Below, in pieces: positions 8,344-19,522 of a stretch of 64,000 bases of DNA. The DNA comes from Telluria antibiotica. Lineage in GTDB: Bacteria > Pseudomonadota > Gammaproteobacteria > Burkholderiales > Burkholderiaceae_D. A model generated the notes under the pieces. It did not search any database and had not been told where the DNA came from. It saw only the letters and a program-made list of their open reading frames with translations. Made by a program: the position numbers and the translations under genes. Positions within the stretch are counted from its first letter, which is position 1, and every line of letters begins with the position of its first letter. The stretch lies in NCBI RefSeq assembly GCF_011682055.1, contig NZ_JAAQOM010000001.1, forward strand, positions 248,001 to 312,000. The letters run 5' to 3'.

Positions 8344-11300
8344 ATGAGTACATTCAAATTGGACCATGCGTGCAGGCGTATCGCGTGCATGGCATTGGCG
8401 ATCGGTATCGTCGCGACGCTGGTACCGGCCCGGGTCGCGCTTGCCGCCGACCCGATCGATACGCTGGTCACCAGCTACCAGCCGGTCATCAGCGAATCCG
8501 TCGACGCCAGCGGCTTCAGGCATCCGGGCGTCGGGCTCACGAAGGACATGCTGGAAAACATGCGGGCGGAAGTGCTCGCGAAGAAGGAACCCTGGAACAC
8601 CCACTTCAACATGATGCTGAAGTCGGGCAAGGCATCGCGCACCCCGGGCATCTCGAACGTCAACGGGTCGGATCCGACCAAACCGCGCATCTACGGGATC
8701 GATTCACAGGGCGCCGAAGGCATCTTCATCGCGGACGCGCTCACCGCCTACACGCAGGCGATCCTGTACTACGTGACGGGCGACTCGGTCTATCGTGCCA
8801 ACGCCATGCGGATCATCCGCCTGTACGAGCAGATGGATCCGGCCAAGTACGCGTACTACACCGATGCGCACATCCATACCGGGATCCCGATGCAGCGCAT
8901 GGTGAGCGCAGCGGAAATCCTGCGCTATTCCAGCACCCAGGACCCTGCGCTCGCGTGGACGGACGACGACACCCAGCGATTGTCGGCCAACCTCTTCGTG
9001 CCGGTGATCCTGACCGACGACAACTGCAACTGCCGGTTCATGAACCAGCACCTGTACACGACGATCGCCAAGATGTCCGGCTCGATCTTCATGGGCGACC
9101 GCGACGGCTACAACCAGGCCGTCGAATGGTTCATGGTCAACAAGGACGCGCCCGACCCCGCATGGACGGGCTCGATCAAGCAGTTGTTCCGGTTGGTGAC
9201 GAAGAACGACGCGACCGGTGAAGCCATTGCCCCGCAAATCCAGCACGTCGAAATGGGACGCGACCAGGCCCACGGCGCCGGCGACCTCACGAACTCGGAA
9301 ATCCTGGCACGCCTGATGATGGCGCAGGGTACCAAGGTCGACCCGGAGACGGGTACGCCGTCGACGGAAGCGAACGCCGTCGGTCCGTACGAATTCCTGG
9401 ACGACCGCCTGCTGGCCGTCCACGAGCTGTTCGGCAAATTCATGATCGGCTACGAGATCCCGTGGGTGCCCGTCGCCATGAGCGTCAACCCGGACGGCAG
9501 CATCCGTGCGATGTACACCAACGTGTCGCAGTCGTATCGCGGCCGCCTCACGCAGAACACGTGGGAAGCCTTCTACTACTACAAATACGTGCGCGGCATC
9601 GACCTGGAACAGGTGGCGCCGGGCTACACGACGATCTACGCCAAGCGCAAGGCCTACAACTGGGACGGCGCCGATGGCGGCGGCGATTTCTGGCTGACGA
9701 TTCCGAAAGCGGCCGAAGCGGAGGGCGGCAAATACCTGGGCATCCCGATCGTCGATCCGTACCGTGAAGTGGAAGACCGCTTCACGCCGCTTGCCGGCGA
9801 GTCCGTCGCGCAGAACGACGGCACGACGTCGTACGTGCGCAGCACGGCCACGACGGACGGCACGCGCTATGCCGTGTACAGCTACAACGGTGCCGCCGTG
9901 CCGAACATCGGTTTCCGCATCCGCACCAATGGCCAGGCGTCGATGGACGTCTACGGCAATGCGCTCGCGCTGCCGAACACGCGGGGCCAGTGGCGCTATG
10001 TCGTCGCACCCGTCAACCTCGGCGACTTCCTGCCGCTGACCATCACGGGTGCCGGCACGACGGTCGACGTCGACCACATCAACGTCCAGTCCAACACGCT
10101 GCTCAGCCCACCGGTCTTCAAGTCGGGCAGCGGCGACATGACCGTGTACACGTATGCGGGCGCAACCGTCCCGACCACGATCGACCTGTCCGCGACCGAC
10201 CCGGCCGCAGGCGACGTGGTGACCTACAACATGGACAACCTGCCGCAGGGCGCCACGTTCGATGCGAACACGGGCGCGTTCTCGTGGCAGCCGACGCAGG
10301 CCGGCACCTACACGTTCATCGCCGAGGCGTCGGACGGCACGACCGTTACCACCAAGCGGGTCACCATCTTCGTCGGTGCGGACCGGCAGACGACCGTGGG
10401 CGCCATCACCGCGCCGTTCAAGCCGGGCACGCTGTACGTCACGTCGACGAAGACCGCGTACGACAACGCGTATGCGGACATGGAAAACACGATCGGTTCC
10501 AGCACGGACGCCACCTACTTCCAGAAGCTGGCGACGCTCAGGACCGCCGTCACCGGGCTGCAGGAACTGACCCCGCTGCTGAAGGACGGCAGCATGGACT
10601 ATACGAACCTGTTCTTCAAGTCGCGCCTCGCGACGAACTTCGGCGACTGGCCCGCCAACGGCGTCGACAACAACACGGACTCGTTCATCGCCTACACCAT
10701 CGCGCGCGACAGCAATCGCACGCTGATCCTGGACTTCGGCCCCAGCTTCAAGGTGGCGGCGAACGCATTCCAGATCCAGCCGCGCACGAGCTTCCCGGAA
10801 CGCGTGGGCGGCGTGACCATCTTCGGGTCGAACGACAACGAGAACTGGACGCGCATCACGCCCGACGAAACCCAGGCAATCGAAGGCGTGCAGACGCTGA
10901 ACGTGCCGGACAACCTGCGCAGCCAGCGCTACCGCTTCTTCAAGATCTCGATGATCGACCTGATCTCGTCGTATAACATCCTCGAAATGGGCGAATTCAG
11001 GATCTTCGGCACGCGCTACGAAACGGTGAACAAGCTGACCAACGTATCGCTGACGTCCGACCAGGCGCTGAAGAACCGTGTCGTGACGGGCAATACGATC
11101 AAGCTCTCGTTCCAGTCGTCCGAACCGATCAACACCGTGAGCGCCACGCTCCAGGGCGAGCCGGCCACGCTCACGACGAGCGACAACCTGAACTGGACGG
11201 CGACGGCACTCATCAAGCCCACGACGGCGCCGGGCACGGTGAAGTTCCTCCTCAACTACCACACTGCCGATGGCACGCCCGCCGAACCCGTGCTGTTCTC

Positions 11301-13098
11301 GACGGATTCGACGTCGCTGTTCATCGCCGACCAGACGAACTACATCGCCAACCTGTTCGACATCGCGACCGTGACGGATTCGAACGGCCGCAACGCGACG
11401 GACGCGCTGGCGAACGCGGGCAGGCTGTTCGACAACAACCTGACGACGGCGACGGACCTGCGCCTGAACGGCAGCGGCAACAACGGCTGGCTCATGTTCG
11501 ACTTCCGCGGCGGCGGCACCGCGGCGCTGACCCGCGTCGAGGTCATCGGCCTGCAAAACCAGTACGCCAGCCGCATCGCGGGCGCCGTCGTGCAGGGCTC
11601 TAACGACAATGCGACGTGGACGACGATCTCGAACGCCACCGCGAACACGTCGGATTGGCAGACCCTGACGATCACCGACCCGACGCCATACCGCTACATC
11701 CGCATGGTCGACGCGGGCGCGTGGTTCGGCAACATGACGGAGTTGCGGCTGTACGGCGTGACCGCGTCGACGAACCGCATCGCCAGCGCGTCGCTTACGT
11801 CCGCGCAGGCGCTGCGCAACCGCATCGTCCCCGGCAATACCGTGAAGCTGAATTTCACGGCGAAGGAAACGATCGGTAACGTGGCGGTGACCATCGCCGG
11901 CCTGCCGGCCGCGCTCACCACGGCGGACAACCTGAATTACACGGCCACCGTCACGCTGCCCCAGGGCACGCAGACTGGCCCCGTCAGGTTCGCCATCGAC
12001 TACCTCACGCAGGACGGCAAGACCGGCTATGAAGTCACGGAGACGACGGACGGCACGCTGCTCAATCTCGTCGACGAGAGCGACACGATCAAGAACGTGC
12101 CCGCCATCGCGACATTGATCGACTCGACGACGAACCGTACGGCCGCCACGACGCTGACGAACGTGAACGCGCTGTTCGACGCGAACCTGGGCACCGGTTC
12201 GGACTTCCGCAACGGCTCGGCCGGTTCGGGCACGGGTTCGTGGATCACCTTCGACTTCAAGGCCGGTAATCAAGTCACGCTGACCGGCGCCGAAGTCATC
12301 GCCCGGCAAGACCAGTACTACACGCGCGTCAACGGGACCGTGTTCCAGGGTTCGAACGACGGCGCCGTCTGGACCACGTTGACGCCGGCGGCGAAGTCGA
12401 CGGCCGATTGGCAAGCGCTGCCCGTCGCGAGCCTCGTCCCTTATCGCTACATCCGCGTGTACAACCCGAACACGTGGTTCGGCAACATGAACGAGGTGCG
12501 CCTGCACGGCACGCTGCACGGCGCCGACGCGACGCCGCCCGTCACCACGGCCGCCGCGCCGCAGGGCGTGGCGACCACGGATGCGACCGTCACCTTCACG
12601 GCGACGGACGACCAGGGCGGCTCCGGCGTCGCCGCGACCTATTACACGGTCGACGGCGGCGCCCAGCAGACCGGCACCACGGCCACCCTGACCACCAGCG
12701 GCACGCACACGGTGAGCTACTGGAGCACCGACTGGGCCGGCAACAAGGAGCAGCCGCACGCGGTTACGGTCACCATCGATAAATCCGTCGACGTCACCGC
12801 GTACGCCACGATCTCCCGTTCCGGCCTGACGGTGAACCGTTTCACCGGCAAGTACACGGGCACCGTGACCCTCACGAACGCCAGCGGCCAGACCCTGGCC
12901 GCGCCCCTGCAGCTGCGCCTGCAGAGCCTGACGGCCGGCGTCACGCTGGACAACGCGACGGGCCTGCAGAACGGCGTGCCGTTCATCGCCCTGCCTTCCG
13001 CGCTCGCGCCGGGACAGAGCGTCACGCTGACGACCACGTTCTCCAATCCATCCAAGACGGGCATCGGCTATGCGCCCCTGCTCTTCAGCGTCAAGTAA
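8344..13098 (+). CDS. Giant modular secreted lyase-like protein with three F5/8C modules
   Basis: 1,584 residues from ATG 8344, which follows AGGGGA and begins a signal peptide (cleavage near ALA-ADP, residue 34). Approximate modules: alginate-lyase-like (alpha/alpha) catalytic domain 50-480, with NQHLYTTIAKM and the lyase-type GRDQAHGAGD motif (R306, D307, H310); beta domain 490-590; putative Ig/cadherin-like domain 590-676 (GATFDANTGAFSWQPTQAG); discoidin (F5/8C) modules near 754-890, 1000-1139 and 1256-1391; two homologous Ig-like linkers (LTSDQALKNRVV and LTSAQALRNRIV); OmpL47-like domain 1397-1479; and a final beta domain. It probably binds and cleaves an acidic polysaccharide outside the cell. 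The substrate is unknown. A PEP-CTERM gene follows after 11 bases. Confidence 0.8.
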   Translation: MSTFKLDHACRRIACMALAIGIVATLVPARVALAADPIDTLVTSYQPVISESVDASGFRHPGVGLTKDMLENMRAEVLAKKEPWNTHFNMMLKSGKASRTPGISNVNGSDPTKPRIYGIDSQGAEGIFIADALTAYTQAILYYVTGDSVYRANAMRIIRLYEQMDPAKYAYYTDAHIHTGIPMQRMVSAAEILRYSSTQDPALAWTDDDTQRLSANLFVPVILTDDNCNCRFMNQHLYTTIAKMSGSIFMGDRDGYNQAVEWFMVNKDAPDPAWTGSIKQLFRLVTKNDATGEAIAPQIQHVEMGRDQAHGAGDLTNSEILARLMMAQGTKVDPETGTPSTEANAVGPYEFLDDRLLAVHELFGKFMIGYEIPWVPVAMSVNPDGSIRAMYTNVSQSYRGRLTQNTWEAFYYYKYVRGIDLEQVAPGYTTIYAKRKAYNWDGADGGGDFWLTIPKAAEAEGGKYLGIPIVDPYREVEDRFTPLAGESVAQNDGTTSYVRSTATTDGTRYAVYSYNGAAVPNIGFRIRTNGQASMDVYGNALALPNTRGQWRYVVAPVNLGDFLPLTITGAGTTVDVDHINVQSNTLLSPPVFKSGSGDMTVYTYAGATVPTTIDLSATDPAAGDVVTYNMDNLPQGATFDANTGAFSWQPTQAGTYTFIAEASDGTTVTTKRVTIFVGADRQTTVGAITAPFKPGTLYVTSTKTAYDNAYADMENTIGSSTDATYFQKLATLRTAVTGLQELTPLLKDGSMDYTNLFFKSRLATNFGDWPANGVDNNTDSFIAYTIARDSNRTLILDFGPSFKVAANAFQIQPRTSFPERVGGVTIFGSNDNENWTRITPDETQAIEGVQTLNVPDNLRSQRYRFFKISMIDLISSYNILEMGEFRIFGTRYETVNKLTNVSLTSDQALKNRVVTGNTIKLSFQSSEPINTVSATLQGEPATLTTSDNLNWTATALIKPTTAPGTVKFLLNYHTADGTPAEPVLFSTDSTSLFIADQTNYIANLFDIATVTDSNGRNATDALANAGRLFDNNLTTATDLRLNGSGNNGWLMFDFRGGGTAALTRVEVIGLQNQYASRIAGAVVQGSNDNATWTTISNATANTSDWQTLTITDPTPYRYIRMVDAGAWFGNMTELRLYGVTASTNRIASASLTSAQALRNRIVPGNTVKLNFTAKETIGNVAVTIAGLPAALTTADNLNYTATVTLPQGTQTGPVRFAIDYLTQDGKTGYEVTETTDGTLLNLVDESDTIKNVPAIATLIDSTTNRTAATTLTNVNALFDANLGTGSDFRNGSAGSGTGSWITFDFKAGNQVTLTGAEVIARQDQYYTRVNGTVFQGSNDGAVWTTLTPAAKSTADWQALPVASLVPYRYIRVYNPNTWFGNMNEVRLHGTLHGADATPPVTTAAAPQGVATTDATVTFTATDDQGGSGVAATYYTVDGGAQQTGTTATLTTSGTHTVSYWSTDWAGNKEQPHAVTVTIDKSVDVTAYATISRSGLTVNRFTGKYTGTVTLTNASGQTLAAPLQLRLQSLTAGVTLDNATGLQNGVPFIALPSALAPGQSVTLTTTFSNPSKTGIGYAPLLFSVK

Positions 13099-13109
13099 AG
13101 GACATCACC

Positions 13110-13712
13110 ATGCTCGACTTCAAGCACACCTTCTCCCGGCTGGCCATCGCGGCCGCCATGATCGGCGCCTGCGCGCAGGCGGCGGCCATGCCGATCTACC
13201 ACGTCGACGTCGACACCGCGTCGCTGGGCACGGGCCCGGCATTCCTCGACCTGTATTTCCTGGGACTGGACGGCGCACCCGCGGCCACCGCCACCGTGTG
13301 GAACCTGAACGGCGCGCTCGCCGGCGCGCCGGACCTGACGGGCGCCGTCACCGGCGGCACGCCGGGCCCGTTCACGTTCACCAATGCGGCCGGCGGCGGC
13401 GAACTGGTCCAGGGCATCCAGCTCGGGGGCAAGTTCAGTTTCGACGTCGGCTTCACGATGGCGCCCGGCGACACGGGCACCACGTTCGGCTGGGCGTTGT
13501 TCGACGCGACGCATTACCTGGGCGCGGACGGCGACCTGGGCGACTTGTTCCTGCAACCGGATGCGCCCGTCGGCAACCAAGTCCTCGTCGCGGCACCGGC
13601 GGGCCAGCTGGGCAGCGTGACGGCGGTGCCTGAGCCGTCGACGGCGGCACTGGTGCTGGCGGCCATGCTGGCGTTGGTGGCGTGGCGGGCACCGGCGGCA
13701 CGCCGGCGCTGA
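13110..13712 (+). CDS. PEP-CTERM exoprotein, NF038129-like
   Basis: 200 residues with an N-terminal signal peptide (cleavage near AAA-MPI) and a C-terminal sorting signal: VPEPST near residue 171, a hydrophobic helix (AALVLAAMLALVAW) and a basic tail (RAPAARRR). This is the PEP-CTERM signal cut by an exosortase, so the product should be surface-bound or released with exopolysaccharide. The beta-rich body (LGTGPAFLDLYFLG, GGKFSFDVGFTM) resembles the NF038129 group of such proteins, though that name is from memory. It starts 11 bases after the lyase-like gene with a fair ribosome site (AAAGGA), so the two are probably co-transcribed. Confidence 0.85.
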   Translation: MLDFKHTFSRLAIAAAMIGACAQAAAMPIYHVDVDTASLGTGPAFLDLYFLGLDGAPAATATVWNLNGALAGAPDLTGAVTGGTPGPFTFTNAAGGGELVQGIQLGGKFSFDVGFTMAPGDTGTTFGWALFDATHYLGADGDLGDLFLQPDAPVGNQVLVAAPAGQLGSVTAVPEPSTAALVLAAMLALVAWRAPAARRR

Positions 13713-13766
13713 TCCCGCAGGGGGTTCCGGCCGCGGCCCGGCGCGGGCGCGGCCGGGCTGACGGTA

Positions 13767-15365
<1,599 letters not shown>

Positions 15366-15456
15366 GGTCGCGCGAAGAAGCAGGCCTCATCTTAGCACCG
15401 CGCCACCTTTAGTTTCATTGTAGAACTATTATTTTCCTCATATAAACAACATCATA

Positions 15457-17982
15457 TTATCGGCTTGGCGCCGGCGCCGGCAGCGCGACCCGGTCGATGA
15501 CGACGCCGGGATCGATGGCACGGATCGTCACGACGTGCGGGCCGGCAGCGAGCGCCGGCATGGCCACCCGCGCGCGCACGACATTGTTCTGCACACCTTC
15601 GCGGCGGATGGCGCCCGACTCGTCCTCCTGGCCGCTCGAGCCGGGCACGTCGACGACGAGTGGCGCCCCGTCGTCGACGCTGACGCCCACACGCAGCTTC
15701 CTGCCCGGGTAGATGCGGAAGGTCGGCATGAAGTCGATCAGCACGTCCCCGCCGGCGCCGGGCGCGGCCGCCAGGACATCGAATGCGAGCGCCGGCGCCT
15801 TGTCGTCCGTGACCGCCCACGACGACTCGAGGCCGGCCGGCGTCAGCGCGACGGCGCGTCCGGTGCGTCCGAGCCCCGCGACGGGCGTCCAGCGCGCGCC
15901 GCCGAGCGCCGACTGACGATCCGCGTCGGCGGCCGCGCGCCAGACACGTCCCTCGTCAACGGGCCGGGCCACCGGCGCGCCGCCACCCGCCGGCTCGCCC
16001 CACGGCCAGCGCACCTGGCTGTTCCAGGCCATCAGGTTGTCCGCCGTGACGAGGCCCGGCATCATGCCCTTCCACTTGCCGTTGGCCACCGTGTGGTTGT
16101 ACGCATCGACTTCGCGTTCGAGGAATGCCCGCTGGCGCGCGATCTCCGCGGCTTGCGCGGCGGGATCGTCGCCAAGCCGGGCGGCGCGGTCGGCCATGAA
16201 GATCGCGCCCGTGGCGCCCAGCACGCGCGCGGGGAAGCCGATCATTTCGACGTACGCATCGCGCCTGTCGGCGGGGACCTTGGCGGCCAGTGTCGCCTCC
16301 TGCTCGAGGAGGCGTGCATAGCTGCGGCCCAGTTCGGCGGCCTCTTCGCGCGGCAGCGAAAGCGCCCACGCGCGCACCATCAGCTCGGGCTTGCGGATCG
16401 TGCCAAGCCGGTAAAACTCCGTCAGCAGATCGGCGACGGCCGGTGCCAGCGCGTCGCCGACATGCTCGGCCGCGAACGATCGCAGGAACGCGGGCTGGGA
16501 ATCGGGCCCGAACGCCGTCGGGCTCCACGCGAAGCGCGCGAAATAATCGACGCCGATTTCCATCGGCTTCAGGTCGCCCACGTTGAGCATCCACATCGTG
16601 CGCGCGTCGTTGTCCCACGCCTTGTGCAGCTCTTCCCACAGCAGCGCGGGCGCCGTCGAATTGATCCACAGGTAGGAATGCGGCCCGCCGTAGTAGGACA
16701 GGTGCCAGTACACGCCCGCGCCACCCGCACGTTTGCGCTCGTCGGGTGAACTCAGACGCCGGATGTAACCGAAATTATCGTCCGTCCACACGAGCGTCAC
16801 GTCGTCCGGCAGCGCCAGGCCGGCGTCGTAAATCGGCAGCACTTCCTTGTACGGCACGAAGGCCTGGGCGACAGGGCCCCATTTCGTCGTCACGTGCCGC
16901 TGGATCAGGCTGCGCTGGTCCCGGATCACGTCCCCCATCAGTTTCAGCTTGCCCGGCATGTCGCCGGGCGGCGTCTGCATGCCCTGGTCGTGGATGCCGC
17001 GGATGCCGAGGGTCCACATGCCCTCCATGCCGCCGCGCGTGGTGGCCTGCTCTTCCCAGGTCTTGTAGATCGCGTCGCGGTTGGTGAGGTAATTCCAGGG
17101 TCCGCGCGTCTTCTGGTTCCACTTCACGTTGTTGTACAACATGGGCTCGCAATGCGATGCGCCCGCGACGATGCCGTATTTGTCGGCCAGCACGACGTTC
17201 TCGCGCACGGCATGGAATTCCCGGCTGACTTCATGCATGGCGGGCCAGATCGTGTTCAGGCGCAGGCGCAACATGAGTTCGAAGATCTTCTCGTAGGTCT
17301 TCGGGCCGATCCCGCCGGCCTCGGGCTCGAACGTCTGTTTGGCCCAGGCATGCATGCCCCAGTCCTCGTCGTTGACGAAGATGCCGCGGTATTTCACTTC
17401 CGGCGCCGTGGCCTCGGGTGTGCCCGACCGAATCGCCAGCGCCGTCCTGCGCCGGACAGGCGCATCGGCCCACCAGTACCACGGCGATACCCCGATCCGT
17501 TCCGACAACTGCGTCAATCCGTACGCGGCGCCGCGGCGATCGCTGCCCACGATGACGAAGGCGCGCTCCACGCCGGGGAACGGGCGCTCGACCATCTGCG
17601 ACACCGTGGCCTCCCAGCGGCCGCGGACCTTGTCGAGGTCCTTCAGCCTGCCCCTGGCGGCCAGCTCGTCGATCAGCCCGTTGTGTCCCAAGGTGCCGGC
17701 GACGATCAGCGGGCGCCCGCGCACGGCCTTCGCACCGATGACGGGACGCCTGCCCGTCACGCGTTCGACGTCGTCGGCGAACAGGCGGGCCGCGACGCCC
17801 ACCAGCGGGTCGTCATGGGCATCGACCGCGACCGCCGCCACGCCGGCGCCGCCAACGAGGTTCAACGAACCCGGCCCGGAGCGCGCGATCTCCGTCACTT
17901 CCACTGCGTGGGCCGCGGGCAGCACGGCGAGCGATGTGCAAGCGGCGAGGATGGCGGTACGGAGCGGTTTCAGCTTCATCAC
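15457..17982 (-). CDS. GH115 alpha-glucuronidase, exported
   Basis: 841 residues with a signal peptide (cleavage near AHA-VEV, residue 26). GH115 enzymes remove (4-O-methyl)-glucuronic acid from internal and terminal xylose units of glucuronoxylan. Family-like blocks are clear: RGIFVNDEDWGMHAWA near 199, LNTIWPAMHE, ASHCEPMLYNN, TLVWTDDNFGYIRRL, GPHSYLWINSTAPALLWEE and MWMLNVGDLKPMEIGVDYF. A C-terminal beta domain (about 690-835) carries substrate-binding-type repeats. The start is GTG 17982 or ATG 17979, after AAAGG. A LacI-type operator lies 68 bases upstream. With GH43 and the sugar porter it points to xylan use. Confidence 0.95.
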   Translation of the reverse strand: MMKLKPLRTAILAACTSLAVLPAAHAVEVTEIARSGPGSLNLVGGAGVAAVAVDAHDDPLVGVAARLFADDVERVTGRRPVIGAKAVRGRPLIVAGTLGHNGLIDELAARGRLKDLDKVRGRWEATVSQMVERPFPGVERAFVIVGSDRRGAAYGLTQLSERIGVSPWYWWADAPVRRRTALAIRSGTPEATAPEVKYRGIFVNDEDWGMHAWAKQTFEPEAGGIGPKTYEKIFELMLRLRLNTIWPAMHEVSREFHAVRENVVLADKYGIVAGASHCEPMLYNNVKWNQKTRGPWNYLTNRDAIYKTWEEQATTRGGMEGMWTLGIRGIHDQGMQTPPGDMPGKLKLMGDVIRDQRSLIQRHVTTKWGPVAQAFVPYKEVLPIYDAGLALPDDVTLVWTDDNFGYIRRLSSPDERKRAGGAGVYWHLSYYGGPHSYLWINSTAPALLWEELHKAWDNDARTMWMLNVGDLKPMEIGVDYFARFAWSPTAFGPDSQPAFLRSFAAEHVGDALAPAVADLLTEFYRLGTIRKPELMVRAWALSLPREEAAELGRSYARLLEQEATLAAKVPADRRDAYVEMIGFPARVLGATGAIFMADRAARLGDDPAAQAAEIARQRAFLEREVDAYNHTVANGKWKGMMPGLVTADNLMAWNSQVRWPWGEPAGGGAPVARPVDEGRVWRAAADADRQSALGGARWTPVAGLGRTGRAVALTPAGLESSWAVTDDKAPALAFDVLAAAPGAGGDVLIDFMPTFRIYPGRKLRVGVSVDDGAPLVVDVPGSSGQEDESGAIRREGVQNNVVRARVAMPALAAGPHVVTIRAIDPGVVIDRVALPAPAPSR

Positions 17983-18049
17983 GGTAGGGCCTTTCGACAG
18001 GTGGACGGGCGGCGACGCGGGTCCGTCGGCGACTGGCAGGACTATAGTG

Positions 18050-18063
18050 AGATAGCGCTACCA
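18050..18063. promoter_or_regulatory. LacI-type operator upstream of GH115
   Basis: On the minus strand the sequence reads TGGTAGCGCTATCT, fitting TGNTANCGNTANCA at all fixed positions except the last. Its AGCGCT core is shared with the site before the sugar symporter (32791-32804) but differs from the ATCGAT/ATCGGT cores at the lyase/GH43 divergon. It lies 68 bases before the GH115 start. Confidence 0.65.
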
Positions 18064-18126
18064 AGTAAACGACTTTTTGGGTATTTACGGCCCCGTGCGT
18101 CCGCCCGCCGAAAGGCTCCCCTCGGA

Positions 18127-18774
18127 CTATTTTCCGGCCGGCGTGCCGAGGCTCGACATATACGCGACGCGCAGCTTGGCCGGACCTTCGACGGGCGCAA
18201 CCTTCCCGTCCCTGCCGCGCAGCGCCACGCCGGTGACGGTCACTTCGACCATCGCCTTGTGCGGGTCGATCCCGCTGAACAGCACCAGGCCGTTCGCCCC
18301 GAGCGGCATGCCCATGGTTGCCGCATCGGGGCGCCAACGCAACGCGCGGAAGTAATCCGCCAACTGCACGCCCGCCGTCACGATGCGCGTACGGTCCGCC
18401 TCGGCCGGCTTGTCGCCGGTGCTCCACAGCACGTTGACCTGCACGAGCTTGTGCTCCGGGCCGGCGAACAGATACGTCACGCCGGCCGCGCCGGGCCCCG
18501 GTTCCAGCGACGGCAGCGGCAACACGAGCATGCTGTAGCGCGGATCGGGATGGCGCGCGGTCTGCAGCAAGGTCGCCTGGTCCTTGAAGTCGCGCGCCAC
18601 CGCGGCGCGCACCTCGTCCTCGTTCATGCCGAAGCGCGCGCTGCGAAAGCCCGCGATCTCGTGCAGTGGCTTGGCGGCCGGCGCGCCCGGCACGTCGGCG
18701 GCATGGGACACGCCAGGGACCAGGGCACACAGCATGGTCCCGGCAAAACTCGTGTTGCGTAACAAAGAAAACAT
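18127..18774 (-). CDS. Small exported protein, paralog of its upstream neighbour
   Basis: 215 residues with a signal peptide (cleavage near SHA-ADV, residue 25), so periplasmic or secreted. I do not recognise the family. It shares a clear framework with the product of the preceding gene: GFRSARFGMNEDEVRAAV against GFQGARWGMTMDEVKAAI, then PSLEPGPGAAGVTYLFAG against PTLAPGPGPAQVSYVFGA, then HKLVQVNVLW against HRLVAVHQTW, so the two arose by duplication. The last part (DGKVAPVEGPAKLRVAYMSS) has no Cys or obvious catalytic residues. It is the fourth gene of the tpsB-tpsA transcription unit, 21 bases after its paralog, which suggests a role with the exoprotein. Confidence 0.75.
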   Translation of the reverse strand: MFSLLRNTSFAGTMLCALVPGVSHAADVPGAPAAKPLHEIAGFRSARFGMNEDEVRAAVARDFKDQATLLQTARHPDPRYSMLVLPLPSLEPGPGAAGVTYLFAGPEHKLVQVNVLWSTGDKPAEADRTRIVTAGVQLADYFRALRWRPDAATMGMPLGANGLVLFSGIDPHKAMVEVTVTGVALRGRDGKVAPVEGPAKLRVAYMSSLGTPAGK

Positions 18775-18795
18775 GGGGTATCCGATCTTGAAAGT

Positions 18796-19512
18796 TCAGA
18801 AGGCGCCGGGCGGGATGGTGTAGATGTCCGGATGGTCGATATCCGCGACCAGCGATTTGCGCAGGTGCGCCGGCCCGGCCGGTGCCGCCCGATGTTCCTG
18901 CTTGCGCACCGCGCCAGGCAATTCGACGTCCAGCGCGACGCCGCCCACGCGGATCTCGACACCGCCGCCGTGGAAGTCGCGGCCGGCGAACAGGATCAGT
19001 TCGCCCGGCGCCGTCACGCGGCCACGCGTCGTCGCGAAGTCCGGCCACTGGTAGCCCACCAGGTCGCTCGCCAAGGTCGTGGCGGCGCGCAGCAATGCCG
19101 CGCGCTGCACGGCGTCCGGATTGCCGGGGAGGGTCCAGGTCTGGTGGACCGCGACCAGGCGGTGGCTGGCGGCGCCGAACACGTAGCTGACTTGCGCCGG
19201 CCCCGGTCCCGGCGCCAGCGTGGGCACCGTGACGGCCAGCGCGGTCGTGCGTGCGGCATCGTCGACCTGCACCTTGGCCGTCGCCAGCGCATCCGGCCAC
19301 GCGGTCGCGATGGCAGCCTTCACCTCGTCCATGGTCATGCCCCAGCGGGCGCCCTGGAAGCCGTCGGCTTCGAACGGGACGCCCTGCACGTCCCACGAGC
19401 GCGGCTGGCCCGTCAGCGCAATCTCGTCACCCTTGGTGGCGCACGTTGCCGCCACCGGCCACGCCAGCGCACAGGCGAGCAGACCGCGCGTTACACATCT
19501 CAAACGTCTCAT
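18796..19512 (-). CDS. Small exported protein next to TpsA
   Basis: 238 residues from the ATG at 19512, chosen because it follows GAGGAA at good spacing and begins a signal peptide (MRRLRCVTRGLLACALAWPV, cleavage near residues 25-28). A longer frame to 19566 would run into tpsA. It starts only ten bases after the tpsA stop codon, so it is almost certainly co-transcribed. Family unknown. It shares the ARxGMxxDEVxAA and GPGxAxVxY blocks with the gene that follows. Its C-terminus carries RKQEHRAAPAGPAHLRKSLVADI. Possible roles include chaperoning or anchoring the large exoprotein, but nothing in the sequence proves this. Confidence 0.75.
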   Translation of the reverse strand: MRRLRCVTRGLLACALAWPVAATCATKGDEIALTGQPRSWDVQGVPFEADGFQGARWGMTMDEVKAAIATAWPDALATAKVQVDDAARTTALAVTVPTLAPGPGPAQVSYVFGAASHRLVAVHQTWTLPGNPDAVQRAALLRAATTLASDLVGYQWPDFATTRGRVTAPGELILFAGRDFHGGGVEIRVGGVALDVELPGAVRKQEHRAAPAGPAHLRKSLVADIDHPDIYTIPPGAF

Positions 19513-19522
19513 TATTGTTCCT

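Noticed and set aside
8704..12759. A 1,351-codon open frame on the minus strand opposite the giant lyase-like gene
   Set aside because: Composition is Arg/Val/Asp/His-rich with no domain-like motifs, as expected for the antisense of a GC-rich gene. The plus strand carries a signal peptide and recognisable domains.
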